Assembly (NCBI GenBank): GCA_017458825.1
Contig: JAFSZX010000011.1
Span: 1 to 37,698, forward strand
DNA length: 37,698 nucleotides
Direction of reading: 5' to 3'
DNA from: Oscillospiraceae bacterium
GTDB lineage: Bacteria > Bacillota > Clostridia > Oscillospirales > Oscillospiraceae
Shown: one piece after another, positions 8,393 through 17,554 of the stretch
Layout: the number at the start of each line of letters is the position of its first letter
Numbering within the stretch: position 1 is the first letter of the stretch
Notes under the pieces: model-generated
Database searches by the model: none
What the model was told of the DNA's origin: nothing
The model's input: the letters and a program-made list of their open reading frames with translations, nothing else
Made by a program: the position numbers and the translations under genes

Positions 8393-10591
8393 ATGGCAAA
8401 GAAAACACAAAAGAATCTGGTGATCGTGGAGTCGCCCGCCAAGGCAAAAACCATCGGCAAATATCTGGGTGACGAGTACGTGGTCAAGGCGTGTATGGGG
8501 CATCTGCGTGACTTACCCAAGAGCACCATGGGCGTCGATCTGGAGAACGATTTTGAGCCGGACTACCGTCCCATCAAGGGCAAGGAGGAGATCATCCGCG
8601 ATCTCAAGAAGGCGGCGGATGAGAGCCGTGACGTGTATCTTGCCACCGACCCTGACCGTGAGGGTGAGGCGATTTCCTGGCATTTACAGCACCTGCTGGG
8701 GCTGGATGAGGATAAGACCCATCGTGTGACGTTCAATGAGATCACCAAAAAAGTGGTCAGCGACAGTATTGCCGCGCCCCGCGCCATCGACCGCAATCTG
8801 GTGGACGCGCAGCAGGCGCGCCGTCTGCTGGACCGTGTGGTGGGATACCAGATCTCGCCCATCATGTGGCGTAAGATCCGCCGCGGCTTGAGCGCCGGAC
8901 GTGTGCAGAGCGTCGCTACCCGTATGGTGGACGATCGGGACCGTGAGATCGACGCGTTTTGCCCGGAGGAATACTGGACGCTGGACGCGCAGGTGGAAAA
9001 AGCGGACGGCACCGCCTTTGCCATCCATTACTACGGTGCCGGCGGCAAGCGCCATGAGCCCGCCTCTCGGGAAGAGGTGGAAGCGCTGGAGCAGGAGCTC
9101 CGCGGACTTGCGTTCACCGTCCAGTCTGTCAAGCGCGCGGATAAGACCCGTTCACCGGCGCCGCCCTTTACCACCTCCACCTTACAGCAGGAGGCGTCCC
9201 GTCGGCTGAATATGACGCCTCGCCGCACTATGGCGGTGGCACAGCAGCTCTACGAAGGCGTGGACGTGACCGGCGAAGGTACCGTGGGTCTGATCACCTA
9301 TATGCGTACCGACTCCCTGCGGATCTCCGCCGAGGCGCAAAACGCCGCCAGGTCGTTTATCAACCAGCGGTACGGCGCGGCATACTGCCCCGCCTCGTTC
9401 CGTCATTTCAAAGCGAAAGCCGGCGCGCAGGACGCCCATGAGGCCATCCGCCCCAGCAACGTCGCCCTGACGCCGGAGAAAGTGCGCCACGACTTGAGCG
9501 CCGAGCAGTATCGCCTCTACCGTTTGATCTGGAGCCGTTTTCTCGCCAGCCAGATGGCAAACGCCGTCTACGACAGCGTCAACGTGGAGGTGTCGGCAGG
9601 CCGTCATTCATTCCGCGCCAGCGCCGGCACGCTGAAATTTGCCGGCTATACCGCCGTATACGAAGAGAGCCGCGACGAGGAGAAAGAGGAAAAGGAACTG
9701 TCCCTCCCGCCTCTGGAACAGGGCGAGTCGTTGTCGTTGCGGGACTTTGACGCGCAACAGCACTTCACCCAGCCGCCGGCGCACTACACGGAAGCCACGC
9801 TGATCCGCGCCATGGAGGAGCAGGGGATCGGACGGCCCTCCACTTACGCGCCTACGGTTTCCACCATTTTAGACCGCGGCTACGTGAAGAAAGAGGGGAA
9901 ATACCTCTTTGTCACCGGCTTGGGCCGCGCCGTCACCGGCTGGATGGAGGACTACTTCTCCGACGTGGCGGATACGAAGTTTACCGCCCACATGGAAGAA
10001 CTGCTGGACAGCGTGGAAGAGGGCAAAACGCCGTGGAAAGACGTACTGCGTGAATTCTACGCCGGCTTTTCCGACCGGTTGGAGCAGGCGGGCAAGAGCG
10101 ACTATGTGAAGATCCCCGCCGCCGTCAGCGAAGAGATCTGTCCGGTCTGCGGCAGGAATCTGGTGGAGAAAGAAGGGCGCTTCGGCCCGTTTTTGGCGTG
10201 CCCCGGTTTTCCGGATTGCACGTTTACCATGCCGCTGGTGGTGCAGATGCCGGGTCGTTGTCCCAAGTGCGGCGGCAGGCTGATGAAGCGCACCGGCGTA
10301 AGCAAAAAGACCGGCAAACAGTACGCCTATTACTGCTGTGAGTTTTCCAACAACCGCAACGGCGCCTCCTGCGATTTTATGAGCTGGGACGTGCCGGTGA
10401 AGGACGATTGTCCCGTATGCGGTCATACCATGTTCAAACGCGCGGGGCGCGGCTTTAAACGCCCCTTCTGTATCAATCCCGACTGTTCTAACTTCCTGCC
10501 GGAAGAGAAGCGCGGCTACTATAAGAAAGCGGACGAGAGCGAAGGAAAACGCGCCAGGAAATCCGCCTCCGGCAAGGCGAAAAAAGCATGA
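8393..10591 (+). CDS. topA: DNA topoisomerase I
   Basis: This 732-residue type IA topoisomerase relaxes negative supercoils. The Toprim domain occupies about 8-120, with NLVIVESPAKAKTIGKYLG and the acidic motif LATDPDREGEAISWHL. The catalytic tyrosine is Tyr303 in GLITYMRTDSLRIS. The C terminus has three four-cysteine zinc ribbons starting near residues 583, 624 and 671 (CPVCGRNL, CPKCGGRL, CPVCGHTM), followed by a basic tail. The length is normal for Clostridia. It lies 5 nt after dprA, and its TGA overlaps the trmFO ATG (ATGA), indicating coupled translation. Confidence 0.97.
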   Translation: MAKKTQKNLVIVESPAKAKTIGKYLGDEYVVKACMGHLRDLPKSTMGVDLENDFEPDYRPIKGKEEIIRDLKKAADESRDVYLATDPDREGEAISWHLQHLLGLDEDKTHRVTFNEITKKVVSDSIAAPRAIDRNLVDAQQARRLLDRVVGYQISPIMWRKIRRGLSAGRVQSVATRMVDDRDREIDAFCPEEYWTLDAQVEKADGTAFAIHYYGAGGKRHEPASREEVEALEQELRGLAFTVQSVKRADKTRSPAPPFTTSTLQQEASRRLNMTPRRTMAVAQQLYEGVDVTGEGTVGLITYMRTDSLRISAEAQNAARSFINQRYGAAYCPASFRHFKAKAGAQDAHEAIRPSNVALTPEKVRHDLSAEQYRLYRLIWSRFLASQMANAVYDSVNVEVSAGRHSFRASAGTLKFAGYTAVYEESRDEEKEEKELSLPPLEQGESLSLRDFDAQQHFTQPPAHYTEATLIRAMEEQGIGRPSTYAPTVSTILDRGYVKKEGKYLFVTGLGRAVTGWMEDYFSDVADTKFTAHMEELLDSVEEGKTPWKDVLREFYAGFSDRLEQAGKSDYVKIPAAVSEEICPVCGRNLVEKEGRFGPFLACPGFPDCTFTMPLVVQMPGRCPKCGGRLMKRTGVSKKTGKQYAYYCCEFSNNRNGASCDFMSWDVPVKDDCPVCGHTMFKRAGRGFKRPFCINPDCSNFLPEEKRGYYKKADESEGKRARKSASGKAKKA

Positions 10592-11913
10592 ACAGCGTCA
10601 CGGTGATCGGCGCGGGACTGGCAGGCAGTGAGTGCGCCTGGCAGTTGGCACAGCGGGGGATTCCGGTGCGCCTTTGTGAGATGAAACCGCAAAAAACCAC
10701 CCCCGCCCATACCAGCCCCTATTTTGCCGAGCTTTGCTGTTCCAACTCTCTGCGTTCAGATCAACTGGAAAACGCGGTGGGGCTGCTAAAGGAGGAACTG
10801 CGCCGTCTGGGCAGCTTGATCCTCTCCTGTGCCGATGCGACCCGTGTGGAAGCGGGCGGCGCGCTGGCGGTGGATCGCCACGAATTTGCCCGTCTTGTCA
10901 CGGAGCGCCTGCGCGCCCACCCCAACGTGACGGTGGTGGAAGGCGAGGTAACGGCGCTTCCCGATGGGGAAGTGGTGGTCGCCTCCGGACCGTTGACCTC
11001 CGACGCGCTGGCACAGCAGATCTCCCTGCTCTCCGGTTGCGGCGATACGCTCCATTTTTACGACGCCGCCGCGCCGCTGGTGAGCTTTTCCAGCATTGAC
11101 CTGTCCAGCGCCTATTTCGCCAGCCGTTACGGCAAGGGGACGCCGGATTATGTAAACTGCCCCATGAATGAGGCGGAATACAAGGCGTTCCGGCAGGCGC
11201 TTTGCACGGCGCAGGAGGCGGAAGTACACGGCTTTGAGGATAGCGGTGTGTTTGAAGGCTGTATGCCGGTGGAGGTCATGGCGCGGCGCGGCGAGGATAC
11301 GTTGCGGTTCGGGCCCCTCAAACCCAGAGGCTTGCCGGATCCCAAGACCGGTCGTGAGCCCTACGCGGTGGTACAGCTCCGCAAGGACAATCGGGAGGGC
11401 AGTATTTACAATCTGGTGGGGTTTCAGACCCACCTGCGTTTTTCGGAGCAAAAGCGTGTGTTTTCCATGATACCGGCACTGCGCGGGGCGGAGTTTTTGC
11501 GCTACGGCGTGATGCACCGCAACACCTATCTCCACTCGCCGGGTCTACTGGATCGGTATTACCGCCTCAAAAGCGACGGGCGGATCTCCTTTGCCGGGCA
11601 GATGACCGGTGTGGAAGGATACGTGGAATCCTGTGCCAGCGGTTTTCTTGTGGGCGTGGAAACGGCGCGGCGGCTTCAGGGTAAGGCGCCGGTTGATTTC
11701 CCTCAGGAAACCGCCATCGGCGCGCTGGCGCTGTACGTCAGCGGCGGCAGTGTGGGGGATTTCCAACCCATGAACGTAAATTTCGGCATCATACCGCCGC
11801 TGGGGTATCGGGTCAAAGGAAAGAGAAACAAAAACGCGGAGCTGTCCCGTCGGTCGCTGGCGATCGTGGAGCAGTTGCGGGGGGAGGTTCTGGACGGTGA
11901 AAATCTTACTTGA
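10588..11913 (+). CDS. trmFO: Folate/FAD-dependent tRNA (uracil-54-C5)-methyltransferase TrmFO
   Basis: The 441-residue flavoprotein uses methylene-tetrahydrofolate and FADH2 to make m5U54 in the tRNA T-loop, the Gram-positive alternative to the SAM-dependent TrmA. The FAD-binding dinucleotide fold is at the N terminus (VTVIGAGLAGSECAWQLA). Conserved blocks include ELCCSNSLRSDQLENAVGLL with its reactive cysteines, AVDRHEFARLVTE, FEGCMPVEVMARRGEDTLRF and AGQMTGVEGYVESCASGFL. It starts inside the end of topA, and its own end overlaps the start of plsX by 17 nt. Confidence 0.96.
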   Translation: MNSVTVIGAGLAGSECAWQLAQRGIPVRLCEMKPQKTTPAHTSPYFAELCCSNSLRSDQLENAVGLLKEELRRLGSLILSCADATRVEAGGALAVDRHEFARLVTERLRAHPNVTVVEGEVTALPDGEVVVASGPLTSDALAQQISLLSGCGDTLHFYDAAAPLVSFSSIDLSSAYFASRYGKGTPDYVNCPMNEAEYKAFRQALCTAQEAEVHGFEDSGVFEGCMPVEVMARRGEDTLRFGPLKPRGLPDPKTGREPYAVVQLRKDNREGSIYNLVGFQTHLRFSEQKRVFSMIPALRGAEFLRYGVMHRNTYLHSPGLLDRYYRLKSDGRISFAGQMTGVEGYVESCASGFLVGVETARRLQGKAPVDFPQETAIGALALYVSGGSVGDFQPMNVNFGIIPPLGYRVKGKRNKNAELSRRSLAIVEQLRGEVLDGENLT

Positions 11914-12931
11914 CGCTATGGGCGGCGATCTGGCGCCGCTGGAGATCGTAAAAGGCGCGCTGGCGGCACAGCGGCGTTTTGGGGTAGATCTGGTACTTAC
12001 CGGCGACGCGGTTTCCATTCTGCGTGCGCTGGAGCAGTGCGGAGAGAGTACGGTGCCAAAAGGCGTGGAGATCGTCAACACCACGGAAACGGTGGATATG
12101 TGTGACGATCCTGCCACGGTGTTCCGCCGCAAAAAGGACACGTCCATGGGCGTGGCGCTCCAGATGCTGCATGACGGCAAGGGCGATGCGATGGTCTCCG
12201 CCGGCTCCACCGGCGCGCTCCTCACCGGCGCAACGCTGATCGTCAAACGCGTTCGGGGGATCCGTCGCGCCGCTATGGCGCCGGTGATCCCCACCGCGAC
12301 GGGGCGTGCGGTGCTGATCGACTGCGGCGCCAACGCCGAGTGTACGCCGGAATACCTCCTGCAATTTGCGTATCTGGGCAACTACTATGCCAGGCGTGTG
12401 CTGGAGCTGCCCCAGCCGCGGGTGGGTCTTTTGAACATCGGCGCCGAGGACAGTAAGGGGACGCCGCTGCAGAAAGAAACGCTGGCGCTGTTGCGCAAGG
12501 CGGACGCGGAGGGTCACCTGCACTTCATCGGCAATATTGAGGCGAAGGAAGCCGTCAAGGGCGGGTGTGACGTGATCGTGACGGACGGCTTTTCCGGCAA
12601 CATCCTGCTCAAGACCATGGAGGGAACGGGCTCTTTTGCCGGCAGTGCCCTCAAGGAGATCTTCGGAAAGAATCTTCTGACCAAGCTGGCGGCACTGCCT
12701 GTCATGCCGGGTCTGAAAGCGTTTCGCGCCATGATGGATCCCAATAAGGTGGGCGGCACGGCGTTTATCGGGATCTCCAAGCCGGTGATCAAGGCACACG
12801 GCGCGTCCAACGCCGAGGCGATTGAAAATGCCGTTGCCCAGGCGGTGTCGGTTGCAAGCAGCGGTCTGATCGCGGATATTGAGCGTAACGTAGCGCTGAT
12901 GAGCATAGAAAAAGAAGAAATCGGAAAATAG
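11897..12931 (+). CDS. plsX: Phosphate acyltransferase PlsX
   Basis: PlsX converts acyl-ACP and phosphate to acyl-phosphate, which PlsY uses in phosphatidic acid synthesis. It is a peripheral membrane enzyme of 344 residues. The GTG start at 11897 follows GGGGAGGT by 9 nt and gives the classic VKILLDAMGGDLAP beginning. Further family motifs are SAGSTGALLTGATLIVKR, DCGANAECTPEYLLQFA, NIGAEDSKGTPLQKETLALL and VTDGFSGNILLKTMEG. It overlaps trmFO by 17 nt. In many Firmicutes plsX is followed by fabD-fabG-acpP; here fabD and fabG are missing and acpP follows after its own promoter. Confidence 0.96.
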   Translation: MKILLDAMGGDLAPLEIVKGALAAQRRFGVDLVLTGDAVSILRALEQCGESTVPKGVEIVNTTETVDMCDDPATVFRRKKDTSMGVALQMLHDGKGDAMVSAGSTGALLTGATLIVKRVRGIRRAAMAPVIPTATGRAVLIDCGANAECTPEYLLQFAYLGNYYARRVLELPQPRVGLLNIGAEDSKGTPLQKETLALLRKADAEGHLHFIGNIEAKEAVKGGCDVIVTDGFSGNILLKTMEGTGSFAGSALKEIFGKNLLTKLAALPVMPGLKAFRAMMDPNKVGGTAFIGISKPVIKAHGASNAEAIENAVAQAVSVASSGLIADIERNVALMSIEKEEIGK

Positions 12932-12934
12932 CTA

Positions 12935-12963
12935 TTGACAGCACATTTGAATTGCCGTATTAT
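12935..12963 (+). promoter_or_regulatory. Promoter of acpP
   Basis: A consensus TTGACA (12935-12940) is spaced 17 nt from TATTAT (12958-12963), about 36 nt before the acpP ATG. It lies immediately after the plsX stop, giving acpP strong independent transcription. Confidence 0.8.
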
Positions 12964-12998
12964 TTTCCAAGATACAAGCCCGAAAGGAGGAAACCCTC

Positions 12999-13244
12999 AT
13001 GACGACGGAGGAGATCTTCAAAACGATGCAGACGCTGATTGCCCAGCAGTTTGCGCTGGATGACGAGGAGATCACCATGGAAAGCTCTTTCATGGACGAT
13101 CTGGGCGCCGACAGTGTGGATCTGGTAGAGCTGGTAATGGCGATGGAAGAAGAGTTTGACGTCGGCGAGATCGCTGAAGACGATCTGACGGCACTCAAGA
13201 CCGTTGGTGACTGTGTGCGTTATATCAGCGGCCGGCTGGCTTAA
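12999..13244 (+). CDS. acpP: Acyl carrier protein
   Basis: This 81-residue acidic four-helix protein carries growing acyl chains on a 4'-phosphopantetheine arm. The attachment serine is Ser39 in [21 protein letters not shown]; the usual DSLD motif is DSVD here, a conservative change. AAAGGAGG precedes the ATG. It lies directly downstream of plsX, whose substrate is acyl-ACP, and upstream of rnc, in line with the common Firmicute plsX-acpP-rnc order. Confidence 0.96.
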   Translation: MTTEEIFKTMQTLIAQQFALDDEEITMESSFMDDLGADSVDLVELVMAMEEEFDVGEIAEDDLTALKTVGDCVRYISGRLA

Positions 13245-13257
13245 AAGATCGGTCAAA

Positions 13258-13298
13258 GAAAAAGGCGACCCCGCTTGATAAGCGGGGTTTGCTTTTTC
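13258..13298 (+). terminator. Terminator between acpP and rnc
   Basis: A 9-bp perfect stem (13268-13276/13280-13288) with a 3-nt loop is followed by TTGCTTTTT. Only 25 nt separate it from the rnc ATG, and no separate rnc promoter is visible in that gap, so it probably works as a partial terminator that lowers rnc expression relative to acpP. Confidence 0.75.
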
Positions 13299-13322
13299 CG
13301 ATCACCCCATAGGAGGCAAACG

Positions 13323-14006
13323 ATGAAAGCTTTGGAAGAGCGGCTGGGCTACACGTTCCGCCGCAAGGAATTGCTGGAAAACGCCATGATCCACAGCTCG
13401 TATGCCAACGAGCATCGCGGCGCGGGATTCCACAGCAACGAGCGTCTGGAATTTTTGGGCGACGCGGTGCTGGGTCTGGTGTCGGGCGAGTTTCTGTTCC
13501 GCCGCCACAAGGACGCGCCGGAGGGCGAGTTGACCCGTCTGCGCGCGGCGCTGGTATGCGAGGAGAGCCTGCATGAAGTGGCGCAGGAACTGGGTCTGGG
13601 CGCGTATTTGAAGCTGGGCAAAGGCGAGGAGAACGGCGGCGGCCGCACGCGCCCGTCTATTTTAGCGGATGCGGTGGAGTCGGTTTTTGCCGCGGTGTAT
13701 CTGGACGGCGGCATGGATGCGGCGCGAGAGCTGATCCACCGCGTACTGCTGGTTCGGGAACACGAACAGGCGGTGGAACAGCGGCGCCTGGACTATAAGA
13801 CCGCCCTGCAGGAGCTGGTACAGCGCAAACAAGGTCAGATCCTGCGCTATGAGATGGTGGATTCCTCCGGACCGGATCACGCCAAGACGTTCACGTTCCG
13901 CGTGCTTCTCAACGATGAGACTGTCGGTACCGGCTTCGGTCACAGCAAAAAAGAGGCGGAACAGGCGGCGGCTCACGCGGCACTGGAAACCTTACAGCGA
14001 AAGTGA
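13323..14006 (+). CDS. rnc: Ribonuclease III
   Basis: RNase III cuts double-stranded RNA in rRNA maturation and mRNA processing. The ATG at 13323 follows AGGAGG by 6 nt and gives 227 residues. The catalytic signature is HSNERLEFLGDAVLGL, with Glu40 and Asp47, and the second acidic site is in ILADAVESVFAAVYLDGG. Residues about 155-225 form the double-stranded-RNA-binding domain (DYKTALQELVQRKQG to HSKKEAEQAAAHAALETL). The typical smc-ftsY continuation is absent; a terminator follows at once. Confidence 0.96.
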   Translation: MKALEERLGYTFRRKELLENAMIHSSYANEHRGAGFHSNERLEFLGDAVLGLVSGEFLFRRHKDAPEGELTRLRAALVCEESLHEVAQELGLGAYLKLGKGEENGGGRTRPSILADAVESVFAAVYLDGGMDAARELIHRVLLVREHEQAVEQRRLDYKTALQELVQRKQGQILRYEMVDSSGPDHAKTFTFRVLLNDETVGTGFGHSKKEAEQAAAHAALETLQRK

Positions 14007-14011
14007 AAAGA

Positions 14012-14037
14012 CGGACGCCCCGCGGCGTCCGCCTTTT
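14012..14037 (+). terminator. Rho-independent terminator after rnc
   Basis: An 8-bp GC-rich stem (14012-14019/14024-14031) with a CCGC loop is followed by CCTTTTT, 5 nt beyond the rnc stop. Confidence 0.85.
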
Positions 14038-14080
14038 TGCCGCTGATGGGGAAATAACTGTGGCATTTTTTTCATAAGTA

Positions 14081-14089
14081 TGCTATACT
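14081..14089 (+). promoter_or_regulatory. Extended -10 promoter of uppP-ftsK
   Basis: TGC directly precedes TATACT (14084-14089). No convincing -35 is seen; the best at 17-nt spacing is TGGCAT (14061-14066). Transcription would start near 14096, 41 nt before the ATG. Confidence 0.55.
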
Positions 14090-14136
14090 GCTTGTATCTG
14101 TCATACAAATTTACGCAGTATATCGGGAGAATGCCT

Positions 14137-14973
14137 ATGTCTTTTTTCACTTCGATCCTTTTAGGCTTTGTGCAAGGTGTAGCGGAGTTTTTGCCGATCT
14201 CCAGCTCCGGCCATCTGGCGATCGCGCAGCAGTTACTGGGCTTGAATACGGAGATCCCGCCGTTTTTTGACGTGTTGCTCCATCTCGGTACGCTTTTGGC
14301 GATTTTCGCAGCGTACTGGCAGGATATTGTCGCCATGGTGCGTGAGCTGATCTTCGGTGTGGGAGATATCATCCACGGTACGACGCCTAAACCCGTGCCG
14401 CCGGCACGGCGCATGATTCTGCTGATCGTGCTGGGCACGTTGCCGCTTGTTCTGGTGCTTCCGATCCATAAGAAAGTGCAGGCACTCTCCGGCAGTATGG
14501 CGTTTATCGGCGCGGCGCTGATCGTGACAGGCTTTTTGCTCTTTGCCTGCGATCTTATCCGCAAGGGCCGCAAAAACGAGCGTACCGCCACGGTGGCGGA
14601 CGTACTGATCGTGGGTCTGGGTCAGGCGCTTGGCACGCTTCCGGGTATCTCCCGTTCCGGTATGACCATTTCCGCCGGCTGTTTTGCGGGTTTTGAGCGC
14701 CGCTTTGCCGTGCGATTTTCCTTCCTGCTGTCAATCCCCGCGGTGCTGGGCGCTAACATCCTCAGCTTGAAGGACGCGCTGGAAACGGGGATCGACGCGG
14801 GGCAGATCCCGATATATCTGGCAGGCGTATTGACCGCCGCCGTGGTGGGCTATCTGTGCATCCGCCTTTTGAAGATGATTGCGGAAAAGGGTCGGTTTGG
14901 CGCCTTTGCCTACTACTGCTGGGCGGTTGGTCTCGTTACACTGATTTTACAGGCTGTACTGCCTGGCGCATAA
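14137..14973 (+). CDS. uppP: Undecaprenyl-diphosphatase (BacA family)
   Basis: This polytopic membrane enzyme dephosphorylates undecaprenyl pyrophosphate so the lipid carrier can be reused for wall synthesis; overproduction gives bacitracin tolerance. Of two nearby ATGs, 14137 has GGGAG about 7 nt upstream and is preferred over 14131; it gives 278 residues. Both family motifs are present: EFLPISSSGHLAI, with Glu17 and His26, and LPGISRSGMTISAG near residue 170. Seven or more hydrophobic segments follow in the expected pattern. ftsK begins 12 nt downstream, so the two are probably co-transcribed. Confidence 0.95.
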   Translation: MSFFTSILLGFVQGVAEFLPISSSGHLAIAQQLLGLNTEIPPFFDVLLHLGTLLAIFAAYWQDIVAMVRELIFGVGDIIHGTTPKPVPPARRMILLIVLGTLPLVLVLPIHKKVQALSGSMAFIGAALIVTGFLLFACDLIRKGRKNERTATVADVLIVGLGQALGTLPGISRSGMTISAGCFAGFERRFAVRFSFLLSIPAVLGANILSLKDALETGIDAGQIPIYLAGVLTAAVVGYLCIRLLKMIAEKGRFGAFAYYCWAVGLVTLILQAVLPGA

Positions 14974-14985
14974 GAGAGGGATAAC

Positions 14986-17478
14986 ATGGCAAGTACACAA
15001 AAGAAGCGCACTTCGCCGAAAAAGAAAACCGGCGGCAGTCGTAAGAAGACGCCTTCCGCCCCGCCGAAAAAGCAGTATGACGCCACCGCGCGGTTCCTGG
15101 GCGCGGCGGTGTGCATGCTGTTGACACTGTGCGTGGCGGTGAGCTATTTTAACACCGAGGCGCTGTTTCTGGCGTTTTTTGCCGGTTTAGTCAAGGGCCT
15201 GTTCGGCTACGGATACTATCTGGCGGCGCCGGTACTGGCGGCGGCGAGCGCAATTTTACTGCTGCATAAAGGTCGCCCCGTAGTTTTGCGGACGTGTGCC
15301 GTTCTGGCGCTGATCCCCTTGACAGGCGCGCTGATCGACCTGCTGGCAGGCGGCGCCTCCGCTGTAAAGGATCTTTGGTTTACAGGCCGTTCCCTGCAAA
15401 GCGGCGGCATAATTTCCGGCGCCGTCTCTATGGGGCTGTTCGCCCTGTTTGGAAAAGCCATCACCGGGGTCATTCTCGCCCTGGCGCTGATCGGCGCGCT
15501 GCTGGCGGCACTGCATATCACACCGGAGGAACTGATCGCCGATTGGAAAGAGCGCGCCGCCATGCGTCATGAGGACGACGACGATCCGCTTCCCGCGGAT
15601 TTCCGCGCCGTGAAAAAGCCGTCGGGCGCGTCGCGCAAAGCCCGCCCCGCCATTGATATTCCGCTGGATGAGCCGCCCCGCAAGGCGGACGGCGTCGCGT
15701 CCGCACTGGTAGGCGCCGGCGGCGGCAGTTTCTTCACCGGCCGTTCCGCGGACGTGCGCACACCGGCGGAGGTGCTGGATCCCTCCCAGATCCAGCCCCG
15801 TGAGGAGATCGCGGAGGAGAAAAAGCCCCGCCGCCGCAAGGAGAAGGAACTCACCCACGAGGAAGTGACGGAAGCCACGGAAGAGGTGACGCGTGAGATC
15901 GAGGGCGGCGCCCAGGCGCAGGAGACGGCGTATCAGTATCCTCCCATCACGTTGTTGACCGCGAACACCACCAGCAACTATACCGAGGTGGGCACGGAGT
16001 TGCGGAACAACTCCCGCCGTCTGGCGGATACGCTCCGCTCTTTCGGCGTGGACGCCACTGCCGGCGAGGTGGTACACGGTCCCAGTGTGACGCGGTATGA
16101 GTTCACCCTCGATCAGGGTGTAAAGCTCAGTAAGGTGACAAATCTGGCGGATGATATTGCCTTGGCGTTAGGCACCAGCGGCGTGCGGATCGCTCCGATC
16201 CCCGATAAGATCTCCGTGGTGGGCATCGAGGTACCCAACCGCGCTGTGACCCCTGTGCGGATCCGTGACGTGGTGGAGTCCCGCACGTTTATCGACCACG
16301 GTTCCCGTTCCGCCTTTGCCATCGGCAAGGACATTGGCGGCAATCATATCGTGGGTGACATCTCCCGTCTGCCCCACGCACTGATCGCCGGCACCACCGG
16401 TTCCGGTAAATCGGTGTGTACCAACTCGCTGATCATCAGTCTGCTGTATAAATCCACGCCGGATGAAGTCCGCTTCATTATGATCGACCCCAAGATGGTG
16501 GAGCTGGCGCCCTATAACGGCATCCCCCATTTGCTGATCCCCGTGGTCACCGACCCGAAGAAGGCGGCGGGTGCCCTGCAGTGGGCGGTCTACGAGATGA
16601 TGAAACGGTATAAGATCTTTTCGGAAAAGGGCGTCAAGGATTTGGCGGGCTACAACGCGCTGGCGCAGACGGATCCGGAGCTTCACAAACTGCCAACAGT
16701 GGTGGTGGTGATCGACGAGCTGGCGGATCTTATGTTGGTCGCCGCCAAAGAGGTGGAGGAATCCATCTGCCGCGTCGCCCAGATGGGTCGCGCCGCCGGA
16801 ATGCACCTGATCATCGCCACCCAGCGTCCCTCGGCGGACGTGATCACCGGCTTGATGAAAGCCAATATCCCCAGCCGCATCGCCTTTGCGGTGGCGTCCT
16901 CGCTGGAAAGCCGCATCATTCTGGACACCACCGGCGCGGAGAAGCTGGTAGGCAAGGGCGATATGCTCTATTTCCCCTTGGGGATGCAAAAACCCCTGCG
17001 CGTGCAAGGCTGTTTCATCACACCGGAGGAGATCGAGCGCGTGGTAGCGTTCGTGAAGGAGAGCGGTGAAGCGCGGTACGATCAAAGCGTCATGGATCAG
17101 ATCGACGCGGCGATCAAGAAAGACGAAAAAGGGTCCAAGAGCGGTGCCGCCCCTGCGGAGGATGACGGCGGTGACGACGGGGATGAATTGTTGCCGGCAG
17201 CGGTGGACGTGGTGCTGGAAGTGGGGCAGGCGTCTGTTTCCATGTTACAGCGCCGTCTGAAGCTGGGCTATTCCCGTGCGGCGCGTCTGGTCGACCAGAT
17301 GGAGGAGCGGGGCATCGTGGGTCCGTTTGAAGGCTCCAAACCGCGCCAGCTTCTCATCACCAAGGCACAGTGGCAGGAAATGCAGATGAACAAGGGCGCG
17401 GAGGAGACCCCTCCGCCGGAGATCGACCGGTTCGGCACCATCTCCGATGCCTTTGAAAGCCACGACGCGCTGGATTGA
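14986..17478 (+). CDS. ftsK: DNA translocase FtsK/SpoIIIE
   Basis: The 830-residue protein pumps chromosomal DNA through the closing division or sporulation septum. A basic, lysine-rich N terminus (1-35) is followed by four membrane segments (about 37-175) and a charged linker. The motor has Walker A GTTGSGKSV near residue 470, FIMIDPKMVELAPYNGIPHL, the Walker B segment VVVIDELADLMLVAAKEVEE, and AGMHLIIATQRPSADVITGL. The C-terminal winged-helix gamma domain (about 745-810) contains VGQASVSMLQRRLKLGYSRA, which reads KOPS/SRS-type orienting sequences. FtsK and SpoIIIE cannot be separated by sequence alone. It ends an operon with uppP. Confidence 0.95.
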   Translation: MASTQKKRTSPKKKTGGSRKKTPSAPPKKQYDATARFLGAAVCMLLTLCVAVSYFNTEALFLAFFAGLVKGLFGYGYYLAAPVLAAASAILLLHKGRPVVLRTCAVLALIPLTGALIDLLAGGASAVKDLWFTGRSLQSGGIISGAVSMGLFALFGKAITGVILALALIGALLAALHITPEELIADWKERAAMRHEDDDDPLPADFRAVKKPSGASRKARPAIDIPLDEPPRKADGVASALVGAGGGSFFTGRSADVRTPAEVLDPSQIQPREEIAEEKKPRRRKEKELTHEEVTEATEEVTREIEGGAQAQETAYQYPPITLLTANTTSNYTEVGTELRNNSRRLADTLRSFGVDATAGEVVHGPSVTRYEFTLDQGVKLSKVTNLADDIALALGTSGVRIAPIPDKISVVGIEVPNRAVTPVRIRDVVESRTFIDHGSRSAFAIGKDIGGNHIVGDISRLPHALIAGTTGSGKSVCTNSLIISLLYKSTPDEVRFIMIDPKMVELAPYNGIPHLLIPVVTDPKKAAGALQWAVYEMMKRYKIFSEKGVKDLAGYNALAQTDPELHKLPTVVVVIDELADLMLVAAKEVEESICRVAQMGRAAGMHLIIATQRPSADVITGLMKANIPSRIAFAVASSLESRIILDTTGAEKLVGKGDMLYFPLGMQKPLRVQGCFITPEEIERVVAFVKESGEARYDQSVMDQIDAAIKKDEKGSKSGAAPAEDDGGDDGDELLPAAVDVVLEVGQASVSMLQRRLKLGYSRAARLVDQMEERGIVGPFEGSKPRQLLITKAQWQEMQMNKGAEETPPPEIDRFGTISDAFESHDALD

Positions 17479-17500
17479 GCGCCGCACTGCATCAAATATA

Positions 17501-17538
17501 AAAAAGTCTGCAAAGCCCATCGGCTTTGCAGACTTTTT
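17501..17538. terminator. Bidirectional terminator between ftsK and the ptb-like gene
   Basis: A perfect 17-bp stem (17501-17517/17522-17538) with a CATC loop has A5 on the left and T5 on the right. It can end transcription of both convergent units. Confidence 0.92.
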
Positions 17539-17554
17539 CGTTTCTCTAAAAGGA

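Noticed and set aside
7083-8447. 454-codon open frame on the minus strand
   Set aside because: It is antisense to dprA and has no family motifs or start signals.
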